Assembly (NCBI RefSeq): GCF_030929595.1
Contig: NZ_JAVFVR010000004.1
Span: 310,001 to 374,000, forward strand
Direction of reading: 5' to 3'
DNA from: Flavobacterium sp. LHD-85
Lineage (GTDB): Bacteria; Bacteroidota; Bacteroidia; Flavobacteriales; Flavobacteriaceae
Length of the DNA stretch: 64,000 bases
This document shows, one piece after another, positions 43,226 to 50,696 of this stretch. Below the pieces are notes generated by a model, which was given only the letters and a program-made list of their open reading frames with translations, had not been told where the DNA came from and did no database searches. Every line of letters begins with the position of its first letter. The first letter of the stretch is position 1. The position numbers and the translations under genes were made by a program.

Positions 43226-44002
43226 ATGAAAAAATACATTTTCATACTAACTATCTTTTTCTCTGTGTTTAGTGTCATGAAGGCTCAGGAAAAAGGAATG
43301 GCTTTCATAAAAGAGGGATCTTATGTCCCTCTTTATGGAGCTGTTTCTCAAAAACCTGTAGTAGTAAAACCTTTTTACATAGACATTTATCCTGTAACCA
43401 ATAGTGAGTTTTTAGAATTTGTCAAAAAAAATCCTTCTTATCAAAAATCAAAAATTAAAGGAATTTTTGCCGATAAAAGCTATTTGTCTTACTGGGTGTC
43501 TGATTTTGATTTTGGAAATGCAAAACCAAAATCGCCCGTAACCAGCGTTTCTTGGTTTACCGCAAAAAAATACTGTGAATGCCAAGGAAAACGTCTGGCA
43601 ACAATGGACGAATGGGAATACGTAGCAATGGCAGACACTAAAAAAATTGATGCACGAACCAAAAAAGAGTTTAACGAATACATTTTATCATGGTACGAGA
43701 AATCTAAAACGTACGAAAATGAAATCGGAAAAACATTCAAAAATTATTGGGGAGTGTACGACATGCATGGTTTAGTTTGGGAATGGACATCTGACTTTAA
43801 CAGCATCTTTTTATCGGGAGAATCTAGAAAAGATAAAAGCACAGACAAAAACCTCTTTTGCGGAAGCGCTTCTGTAAATGCATCCGATTTAATGGATTAT
43901 GCGGCCTTTATGCGTTATGCATTCCGTGGAAGCTTGAAAGCGCAATATTCAACACGAAATCTTGGCTTTAGATGCGCTAGCACAACAAAACCAAAAATCT
44001 AA
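43226..44002 (+). CDS. nirV: NirV-like SUMF1-domain protein
   Basis: A 258-residue exported protein (signal peptide about 1-20, ends MKAQ) of the formylglycine-generating-enzyme fold. It has MAFIKEGSYVPLYG, FYIDIYPVTNSEFLEFV, KRLATMDEWEYVAM, GLVWEWTSDFN and the closing STRNLGFRC. The active-site cysteine pair of true FGE is not there: the GSFLC-type position reads GSASV and the second position lacks Cys. It is therefore probably not a sulfatase-maturing enzyme. SUMF1-type proteins named NirV are found next to nirK in other denitrifiers, with unknown function. It is in the nirK operon. Confidence 0.75.
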   Translation: MKKYIFILTIFFSVFSVMKAQEKGMAFIKEGSYVPLYGAVSQKPVVVKPFYIDIYPVTNSEFLEFVKKNPSYQKSKIKGIFADKSYLSYWVSDFDFGNAKPKSPVTSVSWFTAKKYCECQGKRLATMDEWEYVAMADTKKIDARTKKEFNEYILSWYEKSKTYENEIGKTFKNYWGVYDMHGLVWEWTSDFNSIFLSGESRKDKSTDKNLFCGSASVNASDLMDYAAFMRYAFRGSLKAQYSTRNLGFRCASTTKPKI

Positions 44003-44019
44003 TTTAAAATTAGTTTACA

Positions 44020-44616
44020 ATGAAAAAAATAGCAATTGCTTTTCTTCTCTTATTCTCTTTTTACAGCTGTAAAGAATCTGATAAAAAAGAGGTTAAGGCA
44101 GAAGCAAAAAAGGAAATCAGCGATTTATCGATTTATAATCTTCCTTCTAAATGGACAACTCAGGAAGGAAAAGACATCGAATTAAAATCACTCAGAGGAA
44201 ATGTTTTAGTAATGGTAATGATTTATACCAGTTGCAAATCGGCTTGCCCTAGATTAGTGGCCGATATGCGCGATATTGAATCAAAACTGGAGAAAAAGAC
44301 AAAACAGCATGTGAAATTGATTTTGGTAAGCATTGATCCAAATACAGATACTCCTGAAAGATTAAAATCGTTTGCAATTGAAAATAAAATGAACCAAGAT
44401 CCCTGGGTTTTCCTTCGTTCATCTGAAGAAAACACGAGAGAGTTTGCAGCAGTTTTGGCTGTCAATTATAAAAAAATCTCTCCAATAGATTTCTCGCATT
44501 CAAATATTATCAGCGTTTTTAATCCAGAAGGAGAATTGGTTTTTCAGCAGGAAGGTTTAGGCGTCAATAATGAAAAAACAATTGAAACAATAAATCTGGA
44601 AGCAGCAAAAATATAG
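44020..44616 (+). CDS. SCO1/SenC-family copper chaperone
   Basis: A 198-residue lipoprotein (Cys17 in FSFYSC) with a thioredoxin-like fold. The copper-binding pair CKSAC has Cys72 and Cys76, and the third ligand is the His of PIDFSHSN (about 162), all in the expected places. The opening PSKWTTQEGKDIELKSLRGNVLVMVMIYTSC is typical. Such proteins load copper into cytochrome oxidases or, as here by context, into a copper enzyme of nitrite reduction. It starts 17 bp after nirV, so the three genes are one operon. Confidence 0.87.
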   Translation: MKKIAIAFLLLFSFYSCKESDKKEVKAEAKKEISDLSIYNLPSKWTTQEGKDIELKSLRGNVLVMVMIYTSCKSACPRLVADMRDIESKLEKKTKQHVKLILVSIDPNTDTPERLKSFAIENKMNQDPWVFLRSSEENTREFAAVLAVNYKKISPIDFSHSNIISVFNPEGELVFQQEGLGVNNEKTIETINLEAAKI

Positions 44617-44641
44617 ATATTTAAATAGGTTAATTAGTAAG

Positions 44642-44679
44642 AAACAAGAGCAGGTTTATAGTAAAATCAACTCTTGTTT
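44642..44679 (+). terminator. terminator of the nirK operon
   Basis: AAACAAGAG (44642-44650) pairs with CTCTTGTTT (44671-44679) across a 20-base loop, followed by a T-run, about 25 bp after the SCO stop codon. Confidence 0.75.
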
Positions 44680-44713
44680 TTTATTTATAATAAGTTATAA
44701 AGAAATATGTTGT

Positions 44714-44941
44714 AAAGCTTCGGAGAAGCGAAATATTTATAGAAAAAATGTAACGCGTTTATAAAAAGCTCCAGCGGAGCGAAATCTTTATCAGGTTAGA
44801 AAAAAAACTATTAGAAAATATTTCGCTCCGCTGGGGCTCTTTAATCTTTGTCAAAACGTTTTCTATAAATATTTCGCTCCTCCAGAGCTTCTTTTCTCTA
44901 CTACCCAATTTTTCTATAAATATGTCGTTCCTCTGGAACTT
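44714..44941. repeat. five copies of a 26-33-bp CTCCGCTGG repeat, two direct and three inverted
   Basis: The unit reads AAGCTCCAGCGGAGCGAAAT with a TATTTATAGAAAA extension. Forward copies: 44714-44746 and 44765-44790. Reverse copies: 44815-44842, 44859-44890 and 44909-44941. They fill the space between the nirK operon and the convergent gene, and the central forward and reverse copies form an inverted repeat. Copies differ by a few bases. With the flanks this explains the 335-bp gap 44617-44951. Confidence 0.8.
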
Positions 44942-44951
44942 ACTTACTATA

Positions 44952-46157
44952 TTATTTTCTCTTAATTATAGAACTCATCATTAAAACCAATCCCAAAACC
45001 AAAAGAATACTAAAAATCAAAATACTTTGAAAATATCCTGGAATGCTTCCTTCTCCAAAAAAGAAAAACCAGCCTTGCAGAAACAATAAAACTTCGGTTG
45101 CAATATATCCTAAAATAAAACTCTTCACTCCTATTTTCAATGATGAAGAATTAGCAGAAAGCATTTTATTCTGAAGCAGAATCCCGAACAAAAATCCAGT
45201 TATGATTCCTAAAGTTGTTAAATGAATAAAACCAATTACAAAATTTCGAATTTGATGTGAAACTTCTGCCAGATTAGGAAAAAGAGTCAGCAATTGAATT
45301 CCGACTTTCAAAAACAAAGAACACAATGCCAAACCATAAACTATTTTAGTCGTTTTATCTAAAGTGCTTTTAAAATGACCGATTTGAGGTTGCAACATTT
45401 TATAGAAATAAACAAAAGCGCCCAGTTGAATTAAAACTCCCAAACCATTGACATAACTCAAAATATCATTTTCTATAAACCAGCGAACAGGAAAACAAAC
45501 TGTCAATAGCGTAGAAGCAACCATTAGAAAGTAAAACTTCTTAAATTTTACCTCATTGATCTTTTCTTTAAATTGTTTTAAAAACAAAGCTAAAATCGCT
45601 AAAATAAACCAGCCGTTAAATTGAAAATGGAGAAAAAACTGAATCGCAATTTGATAAAAAGCACTTTGTTTTCCTAATGTGCTCACGGCCGGACCAAGAC
45701 ACCAAACTCCAAAAGTCGATAAAATCATAAACAGAATCGAAACCAATAAAAGTCTTTGTGATGGCGATTTATCCCTTAAACTATCTTTCCAAACCAAACG
45801 GCAAAAAATATAACTCAGCAAAATATGCATTGTTGAAAATACAATCGAAAACAGAGCATAACCTTGAATTGGAAAAGCAATCATCATTCCGATTACTGAA
45901 AATTCGGTCAGCCAAAATAAACGGTTGTAAATGGGTTTCTGGCTTTTTTCTTTTGGAATAAAAAAATGAACCACCAAAACATATACGATCATATAAACCC
46001 AGCCTAACATCGCAACATGCGAATGTGCATGAAGCAGAAAACTATAGTTCAAAAAATCTAAAGGAAACAGATACATAAACCGCATTAATAATCCGAAAAC
46101 GCAGGCTATCAGAAAATTAAAAAAACAGCACAGTATCCAGCTTTTTTGAGAATTCAT
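44952..46157 (-). CDS. multi-helix membrane protein, heme-copper-oxidase-like
   Basis: A 401-residue integral membrane protein with about 11-12 helices. Histidines sit at helix ends in patterns that suggest heme ligands: LLHAHSHVAMLGW (His43, His45, His47), FFLHFQFNGW near 183 and FIHLTTLGIITG near 310. The order and spacing recall subunit I of heme-copper oxidases and NnrS-like proteins, but the copper-site histidines cannot be placed. It sits between the nirK operon and ric/norB, so it is probably a denitrification accessory. I could not place it in a named family. Confidence 0.6.
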   Translation of the reverse strand: MNSQKSWILCCFFNFLIACVFGLLMRFMYLFPLDFLNYSFLLHAHSHVAMLGWVYMIVYVLVVHFFIPKEKSQKPIYNRLFWLTEFSVIGMMIAFPIQGYALFSIVFSTMHILLSYIFCRLVWKDSLRDKSPSQRLLLVSILFMILSTFGVWCLGPAVSTLGKQSAFYQIAIQFFLHFQFNGWFILAILALFLKQFKEKINEVKFKKFYFLMVASTLLTVCFPVRWFIENDILSYVNGLGVLIQLGAFVYFYKMLQPQIGHFKSTLDKTTKIVYGLALCSLFLKVGIQLLTLFPNLAEVSHQIRNFVIGFIHLTTLGIITGFLFGILLQNKMLSANSSSLKIGVKSFILGYIATEVLLFLQGWFFFFGEGSIPGYFQSILIFSILLVLGLVLMMSSIIKRK

Positions 46158-46176
46158 AGATTATATTTTTATTTAT

Positions 46177-46306
46177 ACACATAGAAACATAGACTTTCTA
46201 GACGCATAAAAGGCGTTTCACTTGCATTAATACACATAGCTATGTGTGAAAATCTAGATTTTCTAAAATCATCTTTTTGAGTTTTTTAATCTATGTTTCT
46301 ATGTGT
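46177..46306. repeat. nested inverted repeat with ACATAG words
   Basis: The outer perfect 17-bp arms (ACACATAGAAACATAGA at 46177-46193, complement at 46290-46306) enclose a perfect palindrome ACACATAGCTATGTGT (46232-46247). Located in the spacer upstream of the membrane-protein gene; it may influence that gene's promoter. Confidence 0.75.
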
Positions 46307-46342
46307 TTAATTCCAATTAAAATAATATTTCTTGAAATAAAA

Positions 46343-46386
46343 AACACCGATAATTATCATTTTAGAAGATTATTACCGATGTTTTC
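46343..46386 (-). terminator. imperfect terminator hairpin after ric
   Basis: AAAACACCGATAATTATC pairs with GATTATTACCGATGTTTT with three mismatches. Read leftward it ends in T-rich sequence and follows the ric gene. Function is likely but not strong. Confidence 0.5.
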
Positions 46387-46405
46387 GAACTATTAAAATT
46401 AACCT

Positions 46406-47137
46406 TTATTCTACTTCGACAAAGTCTTTTTCTAAAGCCACAGCTTTTGGAAATAAGATATTGTTTTCCAAATGAATGTGTTTATGTAAATCTGCTTCAA
46501 ACTCTTTCAACATAGCAAAAGTCACTCTGTAGGTTGTACAAGCGTCTGCTGGCGGATTATAATTATCTGTCAACGCTGCGATTTCTCTAAAACGCTCACC
46601 TTCATTATCGTGCTCGTGCATCATCATTGCAATCGGATTTGCAACGGTTCCGAAAGAAGGCTGATGTAAAACTCCATCTGTGTCTTTCGTTTTCACCATT
46701 CTTTTTACAAATGGGAATAAAACCAATTCTTCTTTTTTCATGTGTTGAGATAATTCTCCTGCACAACCAATAAACAATTCGTTTATTTTAAACAATTCGG
46801 GATGATTTGCTCCATGAACTTTGCATAATTTATCTAAAAACGGAAGCAAAACATTCGTTTTTTCTTCCACATAACGATGATGCGTTTTCTCAATATAATC
46901 TGCCAATAAATCTAAAGGCCATGAGTTGAAATCAATACTTCCATTATTTTCTGATTGTACAACTTGCAGTACATTTTCTAATAAAGTATCTGCATCAATA
47001 TTTTGCTTTTCGCAAACTTCTGTCACTGTACGATTTCCTTTGCAACAAAAATCTATTCTATATTTTGAAAAAACCGCAGCTGTTCTAAAATCCTCAGCCA
47101 CAAATGATCCTATTGTTTTGTTTTTTAAATTTTCCAT
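46406..47137 (-). CDS. ric: iron-sulfur cluster repair di-iron protein (Ric/ScdA)
   Basis: Hemerythrin-like di-iron protein of about 243 residues that restores Fe-S clusters damaged by nitric oxide. I start it at MENLKNKTIG (47137); three more in-frame codons lie upstream. The N-terminal DUF542 domain holds the conserved FCCKG (Cys31-Cys32). The hemerythrin-type domain follows, with HHRY, HGANHPEL, EELVLFPF, MMMHEHDNEGE and HKHIHLENNILFP as metal-ligand runs. It starts 27 bp after norB ends, so it is in the norB transcript; this matches its role in NO defence. Confidence 0.92.
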   Translation of the reverse strand: MENLKNKTIGSFVAEDFRTAAVFSKYRIDFCCKGNRTVTEVCEKQNIDADTLLENVLQVVQSENNGSIDFNSWPLDLLADYIEKTHHRYVEEKTNVLLPFLDKLCKVHGANHPELFKINELFIGCAGELSQHMKKEELVLFPFVKRMVKTKDTDGVLHQPSFGTVANPIAMMMHEHDNEGERFREIAALTDNYNPPADACTTYRVTFAMLKEFEADLHKHIHLENNILFPKAVALEKDFVEVE

Positions 47138-47164
47138 GATAATCAATTTATTTTTTTTATGTTT

Positions 47165-49399
47165 TTATTTTTTGTTTTTTAATGTAAGTTCAAATACAAA
47201 CCAAGCCATTGTTATAAACCCGATTCCAAAAATAGAATCTCCAATTGCACGAAGCCATTTTAAAGTAATCATTGCTGGCTGTTGCATTAATTCTGATGAA
47301 CGAGCATACCACATTCCATGACTGATACTTTCAATTGCCTGCCAAACTCCAATTGGAAGAAGGCTTAAAATTGCCATTAAGAACAATCCAATATTTAAAG
47401 ACCAGAAAGTAATTTTAAGCAGTTTAGTATTCCATTTTACATTTCTATACAAACTTCTCAATACAAATAATACCAATCCAATTCCAAGCATTCCGTACAC
47501 TCCAAATAAAGCCGTGTGTCCGTGTAAAGGCGTTGTGTTTAATCCTTGTACATAATACAATGCAATTGGCGGATTAATGATAAATCCGAAGATTCCGGCT
47601 CCAAGGAAATTCCAAAACGCTACAGAAATCATAAAGTAAATTGGCCATTTGTAATCGGCAATCCATTGTGTCGATTTAGAGATTTTATAGTTTTGATACG
47701 CTTCAAACCCGATTAAAGTCAATGGCACAACTTCTAATGCACTGAATGTTGCTCCAAGAGCCATAATTGCTGTTGGCGTTCCAGAGAAATACAAGTGATG
47801 GAATGTTCCTAAAATACCTCCAGACATGAAGATAATAGTTGCGAAAAGCACATTTAAAGTGGCTGTTTTCGTTTTTAATAATCCCAAACGAACAAACAAG
47901 AACGCAATTACAACTGTTGCAAATACTTCAAAGAATCCTTCAACCCAAAGGTGAACTACCCACCATCTCCAATATTCTGCAATAGCTAAATTGGTTTGTC
48001 TTCCCCACATTAATCCTGCTCCGTAAAACATCGCAATTGCAGTACAAGAAACTAAGAACAAAATGATTAGGTTTTTCTCTTCTGTTTTTTTCTTTAAAAC
48101 TGGAAGTAATGGACGAATCATCAAAGCCAGCCACAAGAACAATCCTACCAAAAGGAAAATCTGCCAGAAACGACCTAAATCAACATATTCGTAACCTTGA
48201 TGACCGAACCAGAAATTCTGAACCAAATTTAATTTTTGCATTACTCCAAACCATTGTCCAGCCATTGATCCTAAAACAATAATCAAAAGCGCAATAAACA
48301 GGAAGTTGATACCAAAACATTGAAATTTAGGATCTTTACCCGAAACTGCTGGAGCAATATACAATCCTGTTGCCAGCCAAGCAGTTGCAATCCAGAAAAT
48401 AGCCAATTGCGTGTGCCATGTACGTGTTACGGCATAAGGCAGGATTTTATCAATCGGAATTCCGTATAAACCATTTCCTTCCACACCATAATGCGCAGTG
48501 ATAATTCCGAAAACCATTTGTAGAACCATTAGTAAACTTACAATCCAGAAATATTTGGTTACCAATCCCATCGATTTTGTTTTGCCCTGCTTAATTAAAG
48601 GATCTTCTTTTGGAAGTGGAAATTCTTCGTCTTCACCCGATTTTGCATGATAGAAAACTAAGATTCCAACACTTAAAATCAATAAAATAATACTTACTCC
48701 AGACCAAGCCAAAAGTTCGGTTGTTGCCGTATTTCCAACCAACTCATCTGACGGCCAGTTGTGTGTATACGAAATATCTCCATCAGGACGATTGGTAACT
48801 GTTGCCCAAGTTGCCCAGAAGAAAAAGGCATTCATTTTATGCATTCTTTCAACATCTGTAATAGCGTTTTTCGGAATCGCATATTCTTCTCTCAATTTAT
48901 CAAATTTAGGATCATTTGTAAAAAGACCTTTATAATATTCGCTTAAGTGTTCAATTGCCACCAAACGATTTTCAGAAATCGTGAGCACTCCGGTCTGAGC
49001 ATCATATCGATTAGTTCTTAAATCTTTCTGAAGTCGAATTTTTAACGCCGATTGTTTTTCTGCATCCAGTTCTTCATACTTTTTATTGAAGTCTTTTTTA
49101 GCATATATATCCAATATAAAAACGGCTTCTCTATGCAACCAATCTGCGGTCCAGTCTGGGGCCACATAGGCGCCGTGTCCCCAGATAGATCCCACTTCCT
49201 GGCCACCTATACTTTGCCAGATATTTTGTCCGTCTTTAATTTCACTTTCACTAAAAACAGCTTTACCAGAATCGGTTACAATTTCTTTCGGAACTGGTGG
49301 TGCCTGCTGATAAATTTCGTAACCATAATAACCAAGCACGGCAAATGAAATACTCATTACCAATGCAAATACTATCCATAATTTTTTTTCTCTTTTCAT
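47165..49399 (-). CDS. norB: quinol-dependent nitric oxide reductase
   Basis: Single-subunit qNOR of about 744 residues; reduces NO to N2O at the inner membrane with electrons from quinol. I start it at MKREKKLWIV (49399), which puts the first helix at the N-terminus. An N-terminal extracytoplasmic domain (GQNIWQSIGGQEVGSIWGHGAYVAPDW) carries no heme CxxCH, as is typical of qNOR. The heme-copper core follows: RTWHTQLAIFW (low-spin heme), WRWWVVHLWVEGFFEVF, TFHHLYFSG and LHGHTALFG. The gene has its own promoter region with the Rrf2-type operator and is followed by ric. Confidence 0.95.
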   Translation of the reverse strand: MKREKKLWIVFALVMSISFAVLGYYGYEIYQQAPPVPKEIVTDSGKAVFSESEIKDGQNIWQSIGGQEVGSIWGHGAYVAPDWTADWLHREAVFILDIYAKKDFNKKYEELDAEKQSALKIRLQKDLRTNRYDAQTGVLTISENRLVAIEHLSEYYKGLFTNDPKFDKLREEYAIPKNAITDVERMHKMNAFFFWATWATVTNRPDGDISYTHNWPSDELVGNTATTELLAWSGVSIILLILSVGILVFYHAKSGEDEEFPLPKEDPLIKQGKTKSMGLVTKYFWIVSLLMVLQMVFGIITAHYGVEGNGLYGIPIDKILPYAVTRTWHTQLAIFWIATAWLATGLYIAPAVSGKDPKFQCFGINFLFIALLIIVLGSMAGQWFGVMQKLNLVQNFWFGHQGYEYVDLGRFWQIFLLVGLFLWLALMIRPLLPVLKKKTEEKNLIILFLVSCTAIAMFYGAGLMWGRQTNLAIAEYWRWWVVHLWVEGFFEVFATVVIAFLFVRLGLLKTKTATLNVLFATIIFMSGGILGTFHHLYFSGTPTAIMALGATFSALEVVPLTLIGFEAYQNYKISKSTQWIADYKWPIYFMISVAFWNFLGAGIFGFIINPPIALYYVQGLNTTPLHGHTALFGVYGMLGIGLVLFVLRSLYRNVKWNTKLLKITFWSLNIGLFLMAILSLLPIGVWQAIESISHGMWYARSSELMQQPAMITLKWLRAIGDSIFGIGFITMAWFVFELTLKNKK

Positions 49400-49422
49400 T
49401 TTTTTGGGGAAACTTATCAATA

Positions 49423-49440
49423 AAAGATAATTTTATCTTT
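49423..49440. promoter_or_regulatory. candidate NsrR/Rrf2 operator at norB
   Basis: AAAGATA-ATTT-TATCTTT lies 23 bp upstream of the norB start. The whole palindrome extends to 11-bp arms (ATAAAAGATAA around TT). On the norB strand it reads AAAGATAAAATTATCTTTTATT and aligns base for base with the sites at nirK and the regulator gene. A weak -7-like TAAGTTTC follows. Confidence 0.65.
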
Positions 49441-49453
49441 TATTAGTTTTTAA

Positions 49454-49490
49454 AAAAACTCCAAACCTAATTACAGCATTTGGAGTTTTT
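49454..49490 (-). terminator. terminator of the azurin transcript
   Basis: Perfect 12-bp arms AAAAACTCCAAA and TTTGGAGTTTTT with a 13-base loop, just downstream of azurin. It separates azurin from norB, which then needs its own promoter. Confidence 0.8.
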
Positions 49491-49496
49491 GATTAT

Positions 49497-50024
49497 TTAC
49501 TCAACAATTAATACACCTTTCATCATGGCTACGTGCCCAGGGAAAGAGCAAATAAATGGATATGATCCTTTTTTATCAATTGTAAACTCGATTGTATCTT
49601 CTTCTCCACCACCAATTAATTTAGTGTGTGCAATGATTGAAGCTTTTTCAGATTCTGGAATATAATCAGTTGCTTTTGCATCATTCGCTTTTAAAGCAAA
49701 AGCTGCTTGGTCTGTTCCTTCTTGCAAAATCACTAAATTGTGCCCCATTGCTTCTTTCGGAATTTTACCAACATGTTTCAAAGTCAATTTAATTGGTTTT
49801 CCAGCAACAGCTTTTAATTCATTTGTATTAAACTGCATTTGGTCATTTCCTTCAATAACTAAGACATTTTCCTCTGTCGGTGCAGCTACTGGAGCTTGTT
49901 CGCCTTCAGTAGATGTTTCGGTTGTTTCTGTCGGTTCAGCTGGAGCTGTTTCTTTTTTACCGCAAGAAGTAACTGCTAAAAATCCCATTAGGATTAATAC
50001 TGAAATTTTGGTTTTTGTATTCAT
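49497..50024 (-). CDS. azu: azurin, lipoprotein form
   Basis: Small blue copper protein (175 residues) that donates electrons to nitrite reductase in many denitrifiers. It is a predicted lipoprotein (Cys21 in FLAVTSC) with an acidic, Ala/Thr/Pro-rich linker of about 30 residues. The cupredoxin domain begins NVLVIEGNDQMQFN. Copper ligands are the His of MGHNLVIL, Cys159, His164 and Met168 (CSFPGHVAMM), all present. It lies 21 bp after the Rrf2 regulator gene on the same strand, so regulator and azurin form one transcript. The lipid anchor would hold it near the lipoprotein NirK. Confidence 0.92.
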   Translation of the reverse strand: MNTKTKISVLILMGFLAVTSCGKKETAPAEPTETTETSTEGEQAPVAAPTEENVLVIEGNDQMQFNTNELKAVAGKPIKLTLKHVGKIPKEAMGHNLVILQEGTDQAAFALKANDAKATDYIPESEKASIIAHTKLIGGGEEDTIEFTIDKKGSYPFICSFPGHVAMMKGVLIVE

Positions 50025-50045
50025 TTTTAAGATATTTAATAATAT

Positions 50046-50495
50046 TTAGTTGTTCACATTTGTCGCTTTGAGAAAGAAATCTCCCGATTTAACATCAGAA
50101 GCTAACTGTTCTAAAGTAGTATTAATAAGCATTTCCAACAGCAGTCCTCTTATTTTCTTGAATTCGTGATGAACTGGGCAGGGATGTTCTTCTGAGCATT
50201 CCTTCAATCCGATTCCGCAGCCGCTGTATATTTTATTTCCATCGATAGCATCCACAATCTGAATTAATTTTATTCTTTTTGATGCTTCTGGCGAAACTTC
50301 GAATCCGCCTCCTACTCCTTTTGTCGAATGTATTATGCCACTTTTGGTTAAAATCTGCATAATCTTGGCTGTAAATGGTTCCGGCGAGTCAATTTCTTTC
50401 GCAACATCTTTTATTCCAACCCTAATCCCTTTAGAAGATTTGGTCGCAATAAATATTGAAGCTCTTATTCCGTATTCACACGCTTTTGAAAACAT
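50046..50495 (-). CDS. nsrR: Rrf2-family regulator, NsrR-like Fe-S sensor
   Basis: A 149-residue winged-helix repressor. The DNA-binding part has FSKACEYGIRASIFIA and FTAKIMQILTKSGIIHSTKGVGGGF. The Fe-S cysteines are Cys93, Cys100 and Cys106 (spacing C-x6-C-x5-C), close to the C-x5-C-x5-C of NsrR/IscR. Binding of NO by the cluster would release repression. It lies at the edge of the denitrification module and probably controls it, as an identical-looking operator occurs at its own promoter, at norB and at nirK. IscR cannot be ruled out from the sequence alone, but no isc genes are near. Confidence 0.85.
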   Translation of the reverse strand: MFSKACEYGIRASIFIATKSSKGIRVGIKDVAKEIDSPEPFTAKIMQILTKSGIIHSTKGVGGGFEVSPEASKRIKLIQIVDAIDGNKIYSGCGIGLKECSEEHPCPVHHEFKKIRGLLLEMLINTTLEQLASDVKSGDFFLKATNVNN

Positions 50496-50516
50496 ACATC
50501 CTTAATTAATTCTAGA

Positions 50517-50524
50517 CAAAGATA
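50517..50524 (-). promoter_or_regulatory. -7 promoter element of the Rrf2 gene
   Basis: TATCTTTG on the minus strand fits TAnnTTTG. A TTG lies 20 bp upstream (50545-50547), exactly the known flavobacterial TTG-N17-23-TAnnTTTG spacing. That -33 TTG falls inside the operator. Confidence 0.65.
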
Positions 50525-50539
50525 GAGAGGTTTTAAATA

Positions 50540-50557
50540 AAAGACAAATTTATCTTT
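50540..50557. promoter_or_regulatory. candidate NsrR/Rrf2 operator, autoregulatory
   Basis: AAAGACA-AATT-TATCTTT, overlapping the -33 element of the regulator's own promoter. On the minus strand it reads AAAGATAAATTTGTCTTTTA, like the sites at nirK and norB. Fits autorepression. Confidence 0.65.
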
Positions 50558-50660
50558 AATTATTTTTTTCAAAGACCAAATATTATTTATAATGAAACTA
50601 ATTAATACCCATAAAAACACTTATTCATCATTGATCTCTTATAAAAACCAATTTTAATTT

Positions 50661-50668
50661 TAACTTTG
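50661..50668 (+). promoter_or_regulatory. -7 promoter element of the NYN gene
   Basis: TAACTTTG fits TAnnTTTG, 28 bp before the start codon at 50697; a TTG lies 27 bp upstream, longer than the usual spacing. Confidence 0.45.
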
Positions 50669-50696
50669 AGAGTATTAAATTTTAAATATTTAACAA

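Noticed and set aside
43226..44002. Functional formylglycine-generating enzyme
   Set aside because: Both catalytic cysteine positions are substituted and no sulfatase gene is near.
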